This document shows positions 43,249-51,496 of a stretch of 64,000 nt of DNA, one piece after another. A program made the position numbers and the translations under genes. Source of the stretch: GCA-2862585 sp965277895 (GTDB lineage Bacteria > Bacteroidota > Bacteroidia > Flavobacteriales > UBA7312); NCBI GenBank assembly GCA_965277895.1, contig CBDIDR010000001.1, positions 1,054,001 to 1,118,000 on the forward strand. Reading direction: 5' to 3'. The notes beneath the pieces were generated by a model that ran no database searches, was not told where the DNA came from, and saw nothing but the letters and a program-made list of their open reading frames with translations. Position 1 is the stretch's first letter. Every line of letters begins with the position of its first letter.

Positions 43249-44133
43249 ATGGGTTCTACTAATGAAAAAATTCTTGTTCCAATTGGTTTTACTAACCAAT
43301 CTATCTTAGCTCTTAAACAAGCGGTTATAGTTGCCAAACACACCAATTCTGATTTGGTTCTTTTATCTGTTGTTGAAATGCCCTCAGCTCTTCAGAAGTT
43401 ATTTTCTGATTATGAAGAAAAGCAAAAAGAATTTAAAGTAAAAGTGAGAGAGAATCTTAACGCTCTAGTTAGTGAACATTGCGGAGGTGTAAATGATGTT
43501 GAATGCATGGTTGTTGCGGGTAAGATTTATGATAAAATTACCGAAACTGCCGAAATGATTGATGCTAGTTTGATAATTATGGGTACAGATGGAACACCAA
43601 AAGATATGAAGAAGAAGTTTATTGGTTCTAATGCCAATAAGGTAGTTCGTTCAGCTTCATGCCCGGTAATTACACTTAAAGGAAAAGAGATTAAAAATCA
43701 ATGTGACCTTATCGCATTGCCATTAGATTTGAATAAAGAAACCAGAGAAAAGGTAACTCATGCTATTAAGTTTGCTCGATTATTTAATTCGGCAGTTAGA
43801 GTGTTCTCAGTTTCCTTTGATAATAACGATGATTCTGTTAAGAATAAACTTAAAAGAAACCTATCTCAAGTAAATGAATTCATTCAATCTAAAGGTGTTG
43901 AGTGTTCAATGGAATATGTCGAAATAAGTTCTTCTAAAAGTTTTTCAGGCTCAATAGTTGAGTATACTCAAAACATAGGTGCTGACTTTTTAATGATAAT
44001 GACAAAGGAGGAGGATAATTTAGAATTAAACTTCCTTGGGTCTAACGCTCGGAAAGTGATTAATAAATCAGATATTCCAGTGATGAGTATACGTCCAGTT
44101 CCTAAAAAAGACACTAGCTCGTTCATGGTCTAG
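43249..44133 (+). CDS. Universal stress protein with two UspA domains
   Basis: Tandem Usp protein of 294 residues. The first domain starts ILVPIGFTNQSILALKQAV and ends with LIIMGTDG and IGSNANKVVRSASCPVITL, the ATP-binding G-x2-G-x9-G(S/T) type motif. The second (about residues 150-290) starts LIALPLDLN and ends FLGSNARKVINKSDIPVMSI but lacks the first half of the ATP motif. The ATG at 43249 is used because earlier in-frame residues give a sequence unlike the family. Two-domain Usp proteins are common in Bacteroidota; target unknown. Confidence 0.9.
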   Translation: MGSTNEKILVPIGFTNQSILALKQAVIVAKHTNSDLVLLSVVEMPSALQKLFSDYEEKQKEFKVKVRENLNALVSEHCGGVNDVECMVVAGKIYDKITETAEMIDASLIIMGTDGTPKDMKKKFIGSNANKVVRSASCPVITLKGKEIKNQCDLIALPLDLNKETREKVTHAIKFARLFNSAVRVFSVSFDNNDDSVKNKLKRNLSQVNEFIQSKGVECSMEYVEISSSKSFSGSIVEYTQNIGADFLMIMTKEEDNLELNFLGSNARKVINKSDIPVMSIRPVPKKDTSSFMV

Positions 44134-44222
44134 TGAGACGCTTATTTATTGTTCATAAAGTTTTTATGCAATCTTCTTAAAAGCGATGTTCATTTGTTAG
44201 TTTTGTTAACTCATTACTTGAT

Positions 44223-47168
44223 ATGAAATTTTTGTCGGCAATAATTGGTGTTATGTTACTTCTTTTTACCTCTTTCCTAAACGAGGAATCAACTGATGTT
44301 ACACCTATATCAGCCCCTATTTACCAAGCCGATACACTTTGGGTAGATAGTGTATTAACTTCTCTAACACAAGAGCAGAAAATAGCTCAATTATTTATGG
44401 TAGCAGCTTATTCCAATAAAGGAGAGAAGCACCAAAAAGAAATTGAATTTTTAATTGAGAACTACGACATAGGTGGACTGATGTTTTTACAAGGTGGCCC
44501 AGTTCGTCAATTACGACTAACCAATCATTATCAGTCGCTTAGTCAAGTTCCTTTAATGATAGCACAAGATGCGGAGTGGGGCGTGTCTATGAGAATAGAT
44601 AGCACTATTCGTTTTCCTTGGCAAATGACCTTGGGAGCAATTCAAGAAGATTCACTGATTTATCAGATGGGAAGACAAATAGGCAAAGAATGTAAACGTT
44701 TGGGTGTTCATGTGAATTTTGCACCTGTTGTAGATGTAAATTCCAATCCAAACAATCCCATTATTAATAACCGATCTTTCGGAGAAGACCCACAGCGTGT
44801 GGCTCAATTATCCTTAGCCTATATGCAAGGATTACAAGACGAAGGTGTTTTGGCTTGTGCTAAACACTTCCCCGGTCATGGCGATACAGATTCGGATTCT
44901 CACAAAACATTACCCACTATCAATCATTCAAAAGAACGACTAGATAGTATGGAGCTAATTCCTTTTAAGTATCTTTTTGATAAAGGTTTAGGTAGTGTTA
45001 TGGTGGCCCATTTAAACATTCCATCTCTAGATGATACGGACTCACTAGCTTCCACATTATCCAAAAAAGTAGTAACAGATTTACTGAAAGAAGAGCTTGC
45101 TTTTGATGGACTCGTATTCACCGATGCTTTAAATATGAAAGGAGTGAGTAAATTTTATGAGCCAGGAGAGGTTGATTTAAAAGCATTATTAGCAGGCAAT
45201 GACGTATTACTTTTCGCACAAGATGTACCTAAGGCTATTGTTAAAATAAAAGAAGCCATTGATAAGAATATCATTTCACATGAGTATGTTGATGAAAGAT
45301 GTAGAAAGATACTTATGGCAAAACAGTGGTTTGGCTTAGATGAAAGCATTCATTTGAATGAAGGAAACCTTGTTGAAGACTTAAATTCAAAAGAATCTAG
45401 ACTATTAAACCAAGACTTGATAGAAAAATCACTTACAGCATTACAAAACACAGACGATTTATTGCCTCTAAGGCATTTAGACACCCTCAATTTAGCTGTG
45501 GTATGTATTGGTGAAAACTCCAAGCCATTTGAAGAAATGCTGATACAATATGCTCCTATAAAAATATACCATATATCAGAAGAGCATTCAGAAGAGGAAC
45601 GTAACGCTTTATTGCGTGAACTTCAGAAGTATAATTTAGTCATTGCATCGATTCATAAATCCAACAAGAACGCTTGGAAATCTTACCACATACACAAGAA
45701 TACAGATTTGTTTTTGCAAACTCTAGCCCTTCAATCAAAGGTTATCCTGAATATATTTGCTAATCCATATTCGATTAGTGATTTATTGATGACCTATTCT
45801 TTTGATGGACTTATTTTGGGTTATCAAAACTCTAAAATTGCCCAAGAATCTGTTGCTCAACTTATATTTGGTGGTATAGGTGCAAACGGTAAATTACCCG
45901 TTTCCAATACTCACTTCAAAGTAGGAGATGGGTTAAATTTAACTCCTAACAGAATACGCTATACATCTCCTGAGAATTTGGGTATATCGCCAAAAATACT
46001 CCTACAAGTAGACAGTATTGCACAAGATGCTATTGAGAAAGAAGCTACTCCAGGTTGCCAAATTTTAGCCATTAAAAATGGAGCGGTTTTTTATCAAAAG
46101 AGTTTTGGATACCATACCTATAAGAAAAAGCAAAAAGTTAAGAATACAGATGTTTATGACTTAGCTTCACTAACGAAGATTATAGCCTCTGTTCCTTCTT
46201 TAATGCACCTCGAAGAAAACAAAACAATTGATTTAGATAAAACCCTTTCTAACTACATTGAACTTGCCGATACTTCAGATAAAAAGAATTTGAAAATAAG
46301 AGAAATTTTAGCCCATCAGTCGGGATTAGCGGCTTGGATTCCTTTTTACATAGAAACTCTTGAAGAAGATGGCAGTTTGAGAGATACATTATACAGTTCT
46401 ACTTATTCGGATACATTTAGTGTTCGCGTAGCCGATAATATTTACTTGCACCGCGAATATCCTGATAGCATAATGGAACGTATTTTGGTTTCCGAATTAA
46501 AAGAGAAAGAATACAAGTACAGCGATATGGGCTTTTATATCTTCAAAGAAATTATTGAACAAAAAACCAATATGCCATTGGAAGCATTCGTTCAAAATAC
46601 CTTTTATGAACCATTAGGACTTAGTACTATGGGTTATTTGCCTACAGAGCGTATTGACTCTACACGCATTGTGCCCACAGAGTTTGATTATTACTTCAGA
46701 AGTCAGTTGCTGAAAGGTGATGTACATGATATGGGAGCAGCAATGCTAGGTGGTGTAGGTGGGCATGCTGGTTTATTCTCAAACGCTAATGATTTGGGTA
46801 TTTTTATGCAAATGCTAATGCAAGGCGGACAGTATGCCGATAAATGCTATTTTGAAGCTAAAACTGTCAATAAATTTACGGACTGTCAATATTGTAAATT
46901 GGATAATAGAAGAGGTGCAGGATTTGATAAAGCTGCATTAGAAGGACAAGAGGGAGGTCCCGCTTGTGATTGTAGTCCATCCTCAACCGCATTCGGACAT
47001 ACAGGCTTTACAGGCACTTTAGTATGGGCTGACCCACAAGAGCAATTAGTTTATGTATTTTTGTCAAATAGGATACATCCAACCTCTGAAAACAAAAAGT
47101 TGCTAAAGATGGATGTCCGAACAAAAATTATGGAAGTCTTTTATGATGCCATACGAACCACTGAGTAG
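44223..47168 (+). CDS. Fusion of GH3 beta-N-acetylglucosaminidase-like and serine beta-lactamase-like domains
   Basis: A 981-residue secreted protein (N-terminal hydrophobic signal). Residues about 35-370 are a GH3 catalytic domain of NagZ type: AQDAEWGVSMRID, FAPVVDVN, and KHFPGHGDTDSDSHKTLP with the Asp-x-His motif and the DALNMKG nucleophile region. Residues about 375-560 are a GH3 C-terminal domain. Residues about 590-981 are a class C beta-lactamase/transpeptidase fold: ASLTK (Ser-x2-Lys, near 648), YSDMGFYIFKEI in place of Tyr-x-Asn, and HTGFTGT as the third motif. It likely trims muropeptides. A TAG-ATG junction joins it to bshA. This fusion occurs in other Bacteroidota. Confidence 0.9.
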   Translation: MKFLSAIIGVMLLLFTSFLNEESTDVTPISAPIYQADTLWVDSVLTSLTQEQKIAQLFMVAAYSNKGEKHQKEIEFLIENYDIGGLMFLQGGPVRQLRLTNHYQSLSQVPLMIAQDAEWGVSMRIDSTIRFPWQMTLGAIQEDSLIYQMGRQIGKECKRLGVHVNFAPVVDVNSNPNNPIINNRSFGEDPQRVAQLSLAYMQGLQDEGVLACAKHFPGHGDTDSDSHKTLPTINHSKERLDSMELIPFKYLFDKGLGSVMVAHLNIPSLDDTDSLASTLSKKVVTDLLKEELAFDGLVFTDALNMKGVSKFYEPGEVDLKALLAGNDVLLFAQDVPKAIVKIKEAIDKNIISHEYVDERCRKILMAKQWFGLDESIHLNEGNLVEDLNSKESRLLNQDLIEKSLTALQNTDDLLPLRHLDTLNLAVVCIGENSKPFEEMLIQYAPIKIYHISEEHSEEERNALLRELQKYNLVIASIHKSNKNAWKSYHIHKNTDLFLQTLALQSKVILNIFANPYSISDLLMTYSFDGLILGYQNSKIAQESVAQLIFGGIGANGKLPVSNTHFKVGDGLNLTPNRIRYTSPENLGISPKILLQVDSIAQDAIEKEATPGCQILAIKNGAVFYQKSFGYHTYKKKQKVKNTDVYDLASLTKIIASVPSLMHLEENKTIDLDKTLSNYIELADTSDKKNLKIREILAHQSGLAAWIPFYIETLEEDGSLRDTLYSSTYSDTFSVRVADNIYLHREYPDSIMERILVSELKEKEYKYSDMGFYIFKEIIEQKTNMPLEAFVQNTFYEPLGLSTMGYLPTERIDSTRIVPTEFDYYFRSQLLKGDVHDMGAAMLGGVGGHAGLFSNANDLGIFMQMLMQGGQYADKCYFEAKTVNKFTDCQYCKLDNRRGAGFDKAALEGQEGGPACDCSPSSTAFGHTGFTGTLVWADPQEQLVYVFLSNRIHPTSENKKLLKMDVRTKIMEVFYDAIRTTE

Positions 47169-48299
47169 ATGCAAAAGCAGTTAAAGATAGGAGTAGTGTG
47201 TTATCCCACATTTGGTGGTAGTGGAATTGTAGCCACAGAACTTGGCAAGGCTTTTGCAGAGCGTGGTCACGAAGTGCATTTCATTACCTATAGTAAGCCA
47301 GTGCGTATGGATATGTTTACTGAAAACATGTTTTACCATGAGGTTTCGGTATCTGATTATCCATTATTTGAATACGCACCTTATGAGTTATTACTCTCTA
47401 GTAAATTGGTTGATGTAGCCATATCTCAACAATTGGATTTACTGCATGTTCATTATGCCATTCCTCATGCTTCTGCAGCCTATTCCGCAAAGCAAATACT
47501 AAAAAGCCGAGACATAGATTTACCTTTCATTACGACTCTACATGGAACGGACATTACGCTATTAGGAAAAGATAAATCCTATCAGCCAGTTATTGAATTT
47601 GCCATTAATCAATCTGATGCGGTAACGGCTGTGTCAGAGAGTTTAAAAGAAGATACTTACCGCTTTTTTAATGTTGACAAAAACATTAAAGTCATTCCAA
47701 ATTTTGTAGATTTCTCTCTCTACAAGAATGGTGTGGATGCTAAACTCAGAAGTAGTTTTGCAAGTGAAGAAGAACGAATTGTAACGCATATTTCTAATTT
47801 TAGAAAACTCAAGCGAGTGGATGATGTTATTCACATTTTTGAAGGCATACAACAGAATATTTCAGCAAAATTATTAATGGTTGGTGAAGGTCCTGAATTG
47901 GAAGGAGTGAGGGCATTGGCAAAAAGTAAAGGTCTTGAAGATAAAATCTTCTTTTTGGGTAAGTCCAAACGCATAGAGCAAATCACACAAATATCTGATT
48001 TATTCCTATTGCCTTCGGAAACAGAGAGTTTTGGATTAGTCGCTTTGGAAGCTATGGCATCGAGTGTTCCAGTAGTATCATCAAATGTTGGTGGTTTGCC
48101 AGAAGTAAATATAGAAGGTAAAACAGGTTTCTTACGTCCAGTAGGTGATGTTGATAGTATGACCTCCGCAGCTTTAACTATTTTGAAGGATAAAACAAGT
48201 TTAAATCAGTTCAAGAAAAATGCCTTAGAACACGCCAAAACCTTTGATTTGGATACTATCGTTCCATTGTATGAAGACTTGTACCGTTCCTTAGTTTAG
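47169..48299 (+). CDS. bshA: N-acetyl-alpha-D-glucosaminyl L-malate synthase
   Basis: First enzyme of bacillithiol synthesis: joins UDP-GlcNAc and L-malate. The GT4 protein starts with KIGVVCYPTFGGSGIVATELG, the family signature, then VHYAIPHASAAY, TLHGTDITLLGKD, VGEGPELEG and LPSETESFGLVALEAMASSVPVV (E-x7-E motif). 376 residues is typical. Bacillithiol is the main low-molecular-weight thiol in many Bacteroidota. It begins at the base after the stop of the GH3 fusion gene, and its stop overlaps the convergent SUI1 gene by 4 nt. bshB and bshC are not in the window. Confidence 0.94.
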   Translation: MQKQLKIGVVCYPTFGGSGIVATELGKAFAERGHEVHFITYSKPVRMDMFTENMFYHEVSVSDYPLFEYAPYELLLSSKLVDVAISQQLDLLHVHYAIPHASAAYSAKQILKSRDIDLPFITTLHGTDITLLGKDKSYQPVIEFAINQSDAVTAVSESLKEDTYRFFNVDKNIKVIPNFVDFSLYKNGVDAKLRSSFASEEERIVTHISNFRKLKRVDDVIHIFEGIQQNISAKLLMVGEGPELEGVRALAKSKGLEDKIFFLGKSKRIEQITQISDLFLLPSETESFGLVALEAMASSVPVVSSNVGGLPEVNIEGKTGFLRPVGDVDSMTSAALTILKDKTSLNQFKKNALEHAKTFDLDTIVPLYEDLYRSLV

Positions 48300-48631
48300 C
48301 CCCCTACACGTTTGCAGAAATACCCTTTATCCTCTAACAATTTCATGACTTTGTCACGAACATTTCCTTGAATTATAATTTCTCCATTTTTAGCACTACC
48401 ACCCACGCCACAAGCAGATTTTAGCATTTTCCCTAAGTCTTTTAAGTCAGACTCTGTACCAACAAAGCCTTTGACTATAGTAGCTATTTTTCCACCTCTA
48501 TTTTTTTTGTCTATCCATGCCTCTAAACGTTGCTCGGCAATAGGTAGGGTTTCTTGTTCGCTTTCGTATTCGTATTCGTAGTTTGAATTGGTGGAATACA
48601 TTACACCTATTTTCTTTTTCTTCTTAGCCAT
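48296..48631 (-). CDS. SUI1/YciH-family translation initiation factor-like protein
   Basis: 111-residue protein of the eIF1/SUI1 family; bacterial YciH-type members can affect initiation fidelity, but their role is not settled. The N-terminus is lysine-rich (MAKKKKKIG). The SUI1 domain spans about residues 45-110: IDKKNRGGKIATIVKGFVG, DLGKMLKSACGVGGSAKNGE and IIIQGNVRDKVMKLL. The ATG at 48631 is preferred to a start 9 nt earlier, since it matches the family N-terminus. It overlaps the upstream lipid kinase gene by 8 nt. Confidence 0.92.
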   Translation of the reverse strand: MAKKKKKIGVMYSTNSNYEYEYESEQETLPIAEQRLEAWIDKKNRGGKIATIVKGFVGTESDLKDLGKMLKSACGVGGSAKNGEIIIQGNVRDKVMKLLEDKGYFCKRVGG

Positions 48632-49496
48632 GAGGAACAAATATGTTTAATGATTTTGGTACGGTATTTATCAATATGCTTGAGCCTAAGTCTACACCCT
48701 CACCATCGAGGTGACTAATCCCATTCTGACAACTGATTTTCACGCTTTTAGTGCGTATAATTTTCATGTATTTAGAATGCTGAATACGTTCCGTAAACAA
48801 GCGGTATAAAAGTAAGGGAACTTTGAGTCGGTTAAAGTCTTTTAGAACGCAAATGTCTACAAGTCCATCGTCTACTTTGCTTTCAGGAGATATTTGAGCA
48901 TTGTTGCCAAACTGAGTAGCATTTGCCCATGAGATAATAACCGCTTTATGTGTTTCTGTTTTACCATCGTATTCTAGCGTATACTGTTGTGCAGGATAAA
49001 AGGCACATTCGCGAAGTACTAGTTTAACGTATGTCATAAAACCTCTGACCTTAGTTGTGGCAAATAGCTTGGCAATATGTGCATCAAAGCCAACGCCAGA
49101 AACATTAAAGAAGGGCATACCGTTGGCAGTACAACTGTCAATAGTTCTAAACTCACAGCTATTGAGCTGAATAATGGCCTTTTCCAGTTCCGATTCCATT
49201 TTGAAATGAAAAGCAAAGCCATTACCAGAGCCGCATGGCAAAACCGCTAAAGCCGTTTTACTATCTAATACACCTTTTGCACATTCGTGCATGGTGCCAT
49301 CTCCACCTACAGCTACAAGAACATCAATATTTTCTTCAGCAGCTTTTTTGGAAAGTTCGGTAGCGTGTTTGCTTCGTTCCGTAAATACGTAGTCGTAGTC
49401 AAAACGCTTTGTATCTATATTTTTTTCTAGTAAATCCAGTATGTTTTTATGCTTTCCACCACCAGAAATAGGATTTATGATAAATCTAATTTTCAT
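48624..49496 (-). CDS. Diacylglycerol/lipid kinase family protein (YegS-like)
   Basis: Lipid kinase of the DAGK catalytic-domain family. INPISGGGKHKNI at the N-terminus and VLVAVGGDGTMHECAKGVL near residue 58 (GGDGT motif) bind ATP. LAVLPCGSGNGFAFHF and a later DGLVDICVL segment complete the signature. 290 residues is typical. The ATG at 49496 is preferred to a GTG 6 nt earlier. The start overlaps the LTA-synthase-like gene, so the two probably act in related phospholipid headgroup metabolism; diacylglycerol recycling is an inference. Confidence 0.9.
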   Translation of the reverse strand: MKIRFIINPISGGGKHKNILDLLEKNIDTKRFDYDYVFTERSKHATELSKKAAEENIDVLVAVGGDGTMHECAKGVLDSKTALAVLPCGSGNGFAFHFKMESELEKAIIQLNSCEFRTIDSCTANGMPFFNVSGVGFDAHIAKLFATTKVRGFMTYVKLVLRECAFYPAQQYTLEYDGKTETHKAVIISWANATQFGNNAQISPESKVDDGLVDICVLKDFNRLKVPLLLYRLFTERIQHSKYMKIIRTKSVKISCQNGISHLDGEGVDLGSSILINTVPKSLNIFVPHG

Positions 49497-51309
49497 TGAC
49501 ACGCATTTGATTTTTTATCATTCTGTTGTTAAAATCCTGTTTTACAGACTGCAACAAAAGCTTTAAACTATCGCTAGTTTCACTTTTGTTTTTTAATGCT
49601 TTATCTGTAAAAGAAGAATATTTTTCTTCTCTATTCAACAGGTAGTTTTGATCAGAAATGAAAAGGTATTGCCCTTTTAAAAAGGAGACTGCCCAAGACC
49701 TATTGTCGAATATTGATTTCCCAAAGCTAAAAAATTCTTTGTCATACTTAAGGATATCCAAAATTGAGGGCATTATATCGGTGTGCTGACTAATGGTTTT
49801 TGTGTTTCCTTTTATTGAGTGGTTGGCTTTCCAAAAGACAAGTGGAACAGAATAACGTCCAAGCTTATTTTTATACTCTGAATTTGAAGACAAGGGAGAG
49901 GTATGGTCGGCAGTAATGACGAATAGCGTATTATCAAACCAATCCATTTGCTGGGCGGTAGTGAAAAACTGCTCCAGTGCATAGTCGGTGTAGCCAATAC
50001 TTTCGTGGATGTCAAGAGTACCTTTTGGAAACTTCCCTATGTGCTGTTCTGGAATTTGATAGGGTGGATGAGAGGTGAGTGAGAAAAACGTACTTATAAA
50101 GGGTTCTTTTGTCTGACTCAGTTCTTGAGCGAAAAATTGTAAAAATGGCTCGTCGTATATTCCCCAATTGTTGTCGTAATCGGCATCGTTATTGTATTCT
50201 TCTCTACCGTAATAGTCTTGAAAAGCAGATTTTTTAGTGAATTCGTAAAAGCCCATAGTCCCTCTTTCACCACCATGGAAAAAGGAGGTAGAATAGCCCT
50301 CTTTTAGTAAGAGGCTAGCAATACTTTCAAAGCTATTGTTGGCGTATGATGTAGTGATGAAAGGCTCGATCATTAAAGAGGGAATGGACGCCGTAATAGC
50401 TGGCAATGCTTCTATGGAACGCACCCCATTGGCAAAGGCGTTTTCTACAACAAAACCACTAGACATGATGCTGTCCAAGAAAGGAGTATAGCCTTTGCCA
50501 TTGTTATGATAGCCTATAAATTCCTTTGAAAAACTTTCTAGAATGATTATTACCACATTTTCTCTAGAAAAAGAATCTGAAGGGTAGTGATGTATAGGAT
50601 TGTAGATAGTCTTGTCAATATGTTGAATGTAATTGAAAGGACTGAGGTTTTCTTGGTTGTAAGAGTGTAAAATTGTAAAGGGCGTGTTGAGTACTAAATC
50701 GGATAAACTGCAATTGCTTAGTACTCCGGCATTAATGGGTTTTATAGGTTTTAGCTGCGTACCGCCTCTGAGTCCGATTATTAGAACACCAAGGCTAATA
50801 ATTAATATAGCAAAGGCGTGTAGCTTTCTTTGTGTTGAAGGGGCTATGCTTTTGAGGGACAGCAGGAAACCTATCTGAACACAACTTAACAGACTAACTT
50901 GCCAATAGTCAATTATATACTTTAGGTAAACGTTTTTAACATCGGTATAGGTAATGAAATTGAAAAAGTCAGCCGTAGAACGCTTGAGGTTAAAGGCGTA
51001 AAATACAATATCGATATTGTTCAGTAGAATAAAGGGAATATTAATGCCGTAGAAGATGATATTAATCAGGCGATTGAAGCCTTTTTTATGAGGGATGAAG
51101 AAGTGGATAATCCACAATACAAAGACAGGAAGGTTTATATAAAGTAGTGCCGAAATATCAAAGCGAAGACCTTCCACGAGGGCTAGCAGTAGTTCATCAA
51201 TTTGATTAAAGGAATAATTGTAGAAGAAAAACGCCATTCGACTTATGGCATAAATGGCACATAAGTAAAGAATTCGTTTTAAAAAGCTAATCAAGTGTTT
51301 TATGCCCAT
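49486..51309 (-). CDS. LTA synthase-family sulfatase-fold transferase
   Basis: Inner-membrane phosphoglycerol/phosphoethanolamine-type transferase. The first roughly 190 residues hold five membrane helices. The periplasmic alkaline-phosphatase-fold domain starts near residue 250: ENVVIIILESFSKEFIG (metal-binding Glu), VRSIEALPAITASIPSL, SFFHGGERGTMGFYEF, LFVITADHTSPL (metal-binding Asp-His). Length (607) is typical. The following lipid kinase gene suggests that diacylglycerol left after phosphoglycerol transfer is re-phosphorylated. Acceptor unknown; Gram-negative Bacteroidota homologues often decorate surface glycans or periplasmic sugars. Confidence 0.9.
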   Translation of the reverse strand: MGIKHLISFLKRILYLCAIYAISRMAFFFYNYSFNQIDELLLALVEGLRFDISALLYINLPVFVLWIIHFFIPHKKGFNRLINIIFYGINIPFILLNNIDIVFYAFNLKRSTADFFNFITYTDVKNVYLKYIIDYWQVSLLSCVQIGFLLSLKSIAPSTQRKLHAFAILIISLGVLIIGLRGGTQLKPIKPINAGVLSNCSLSDLVLNTPFTILHSYNQENLSPFNYIQHIDKTIYNPIHHYPSDSFSRENVVIIILESFSKEFIGYHNNGKGYTPFLDSIMSSGFVVENAFANGVRSIEALPAITASIPSLMIEPFITTSYANNSFESIASLLLKEGYSTSFFHGGERGTMGFYEFTKKSAFQDYYGREEYNNDADYDNNWGIYDEPFLQFFAQELSQTKEPFISTFFSLTSHPPYQIPEQHIGKFPKGTLDIHESIGYTDYALEQFFTTAQQMDWFDNTLFVITADHTSPLSSNSEYKNKLGRYSVPLVFWKANHSIKGNTKTISQHTDIMPSILDILKYDKEFFSFGKSIFDNRSWAVSFLKGQYLFISDQNYLLNREEKYSSFTDKALKNKSETSDSLKLLLQSVKQDFNNRMIKNQMRVNEN

Positions 51310-51312
51310 ATT

Positions 51313-51429
51313 TTATCCACAGTCGCAGTTGTTGTCACCACAGTTAGACTTAGGTTTGCGTAGTGTTTTAAACAGATAAAGGACGGCAGCACCGACTAAA
51401 ATACTAATGATGATATCTTCCCAATTCAT
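51313..51429 (-). CDS. FeoB-associated Cys-rich small membrane protein
   Basis: A 38-residue protein: one membrane helix (MNWEDIIISILVGAAVLYLF) and a short tail rich in Cys (SNCGDNNCDCG). This matches the small Cys-rich membrane protein family often found beside FeoB iron transporters, where it may bind metal. No feoB is present here. It lies 3 nt upstream of the LTA-synthase-like gene and could be cotranscribed. It may be a stand-alone member. Confidence 0.75.
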   Translation of the reverse strand: MNWEDIIISILVGAAVLYLFKTLRKPKSNCGDNNCDCG

Positions 51430-51496
51430 TGCTCTTAATTTATTGCACAAAGTAACGAATTATTATATTTTTACCACCTAACGAAGGTATTAGTTT

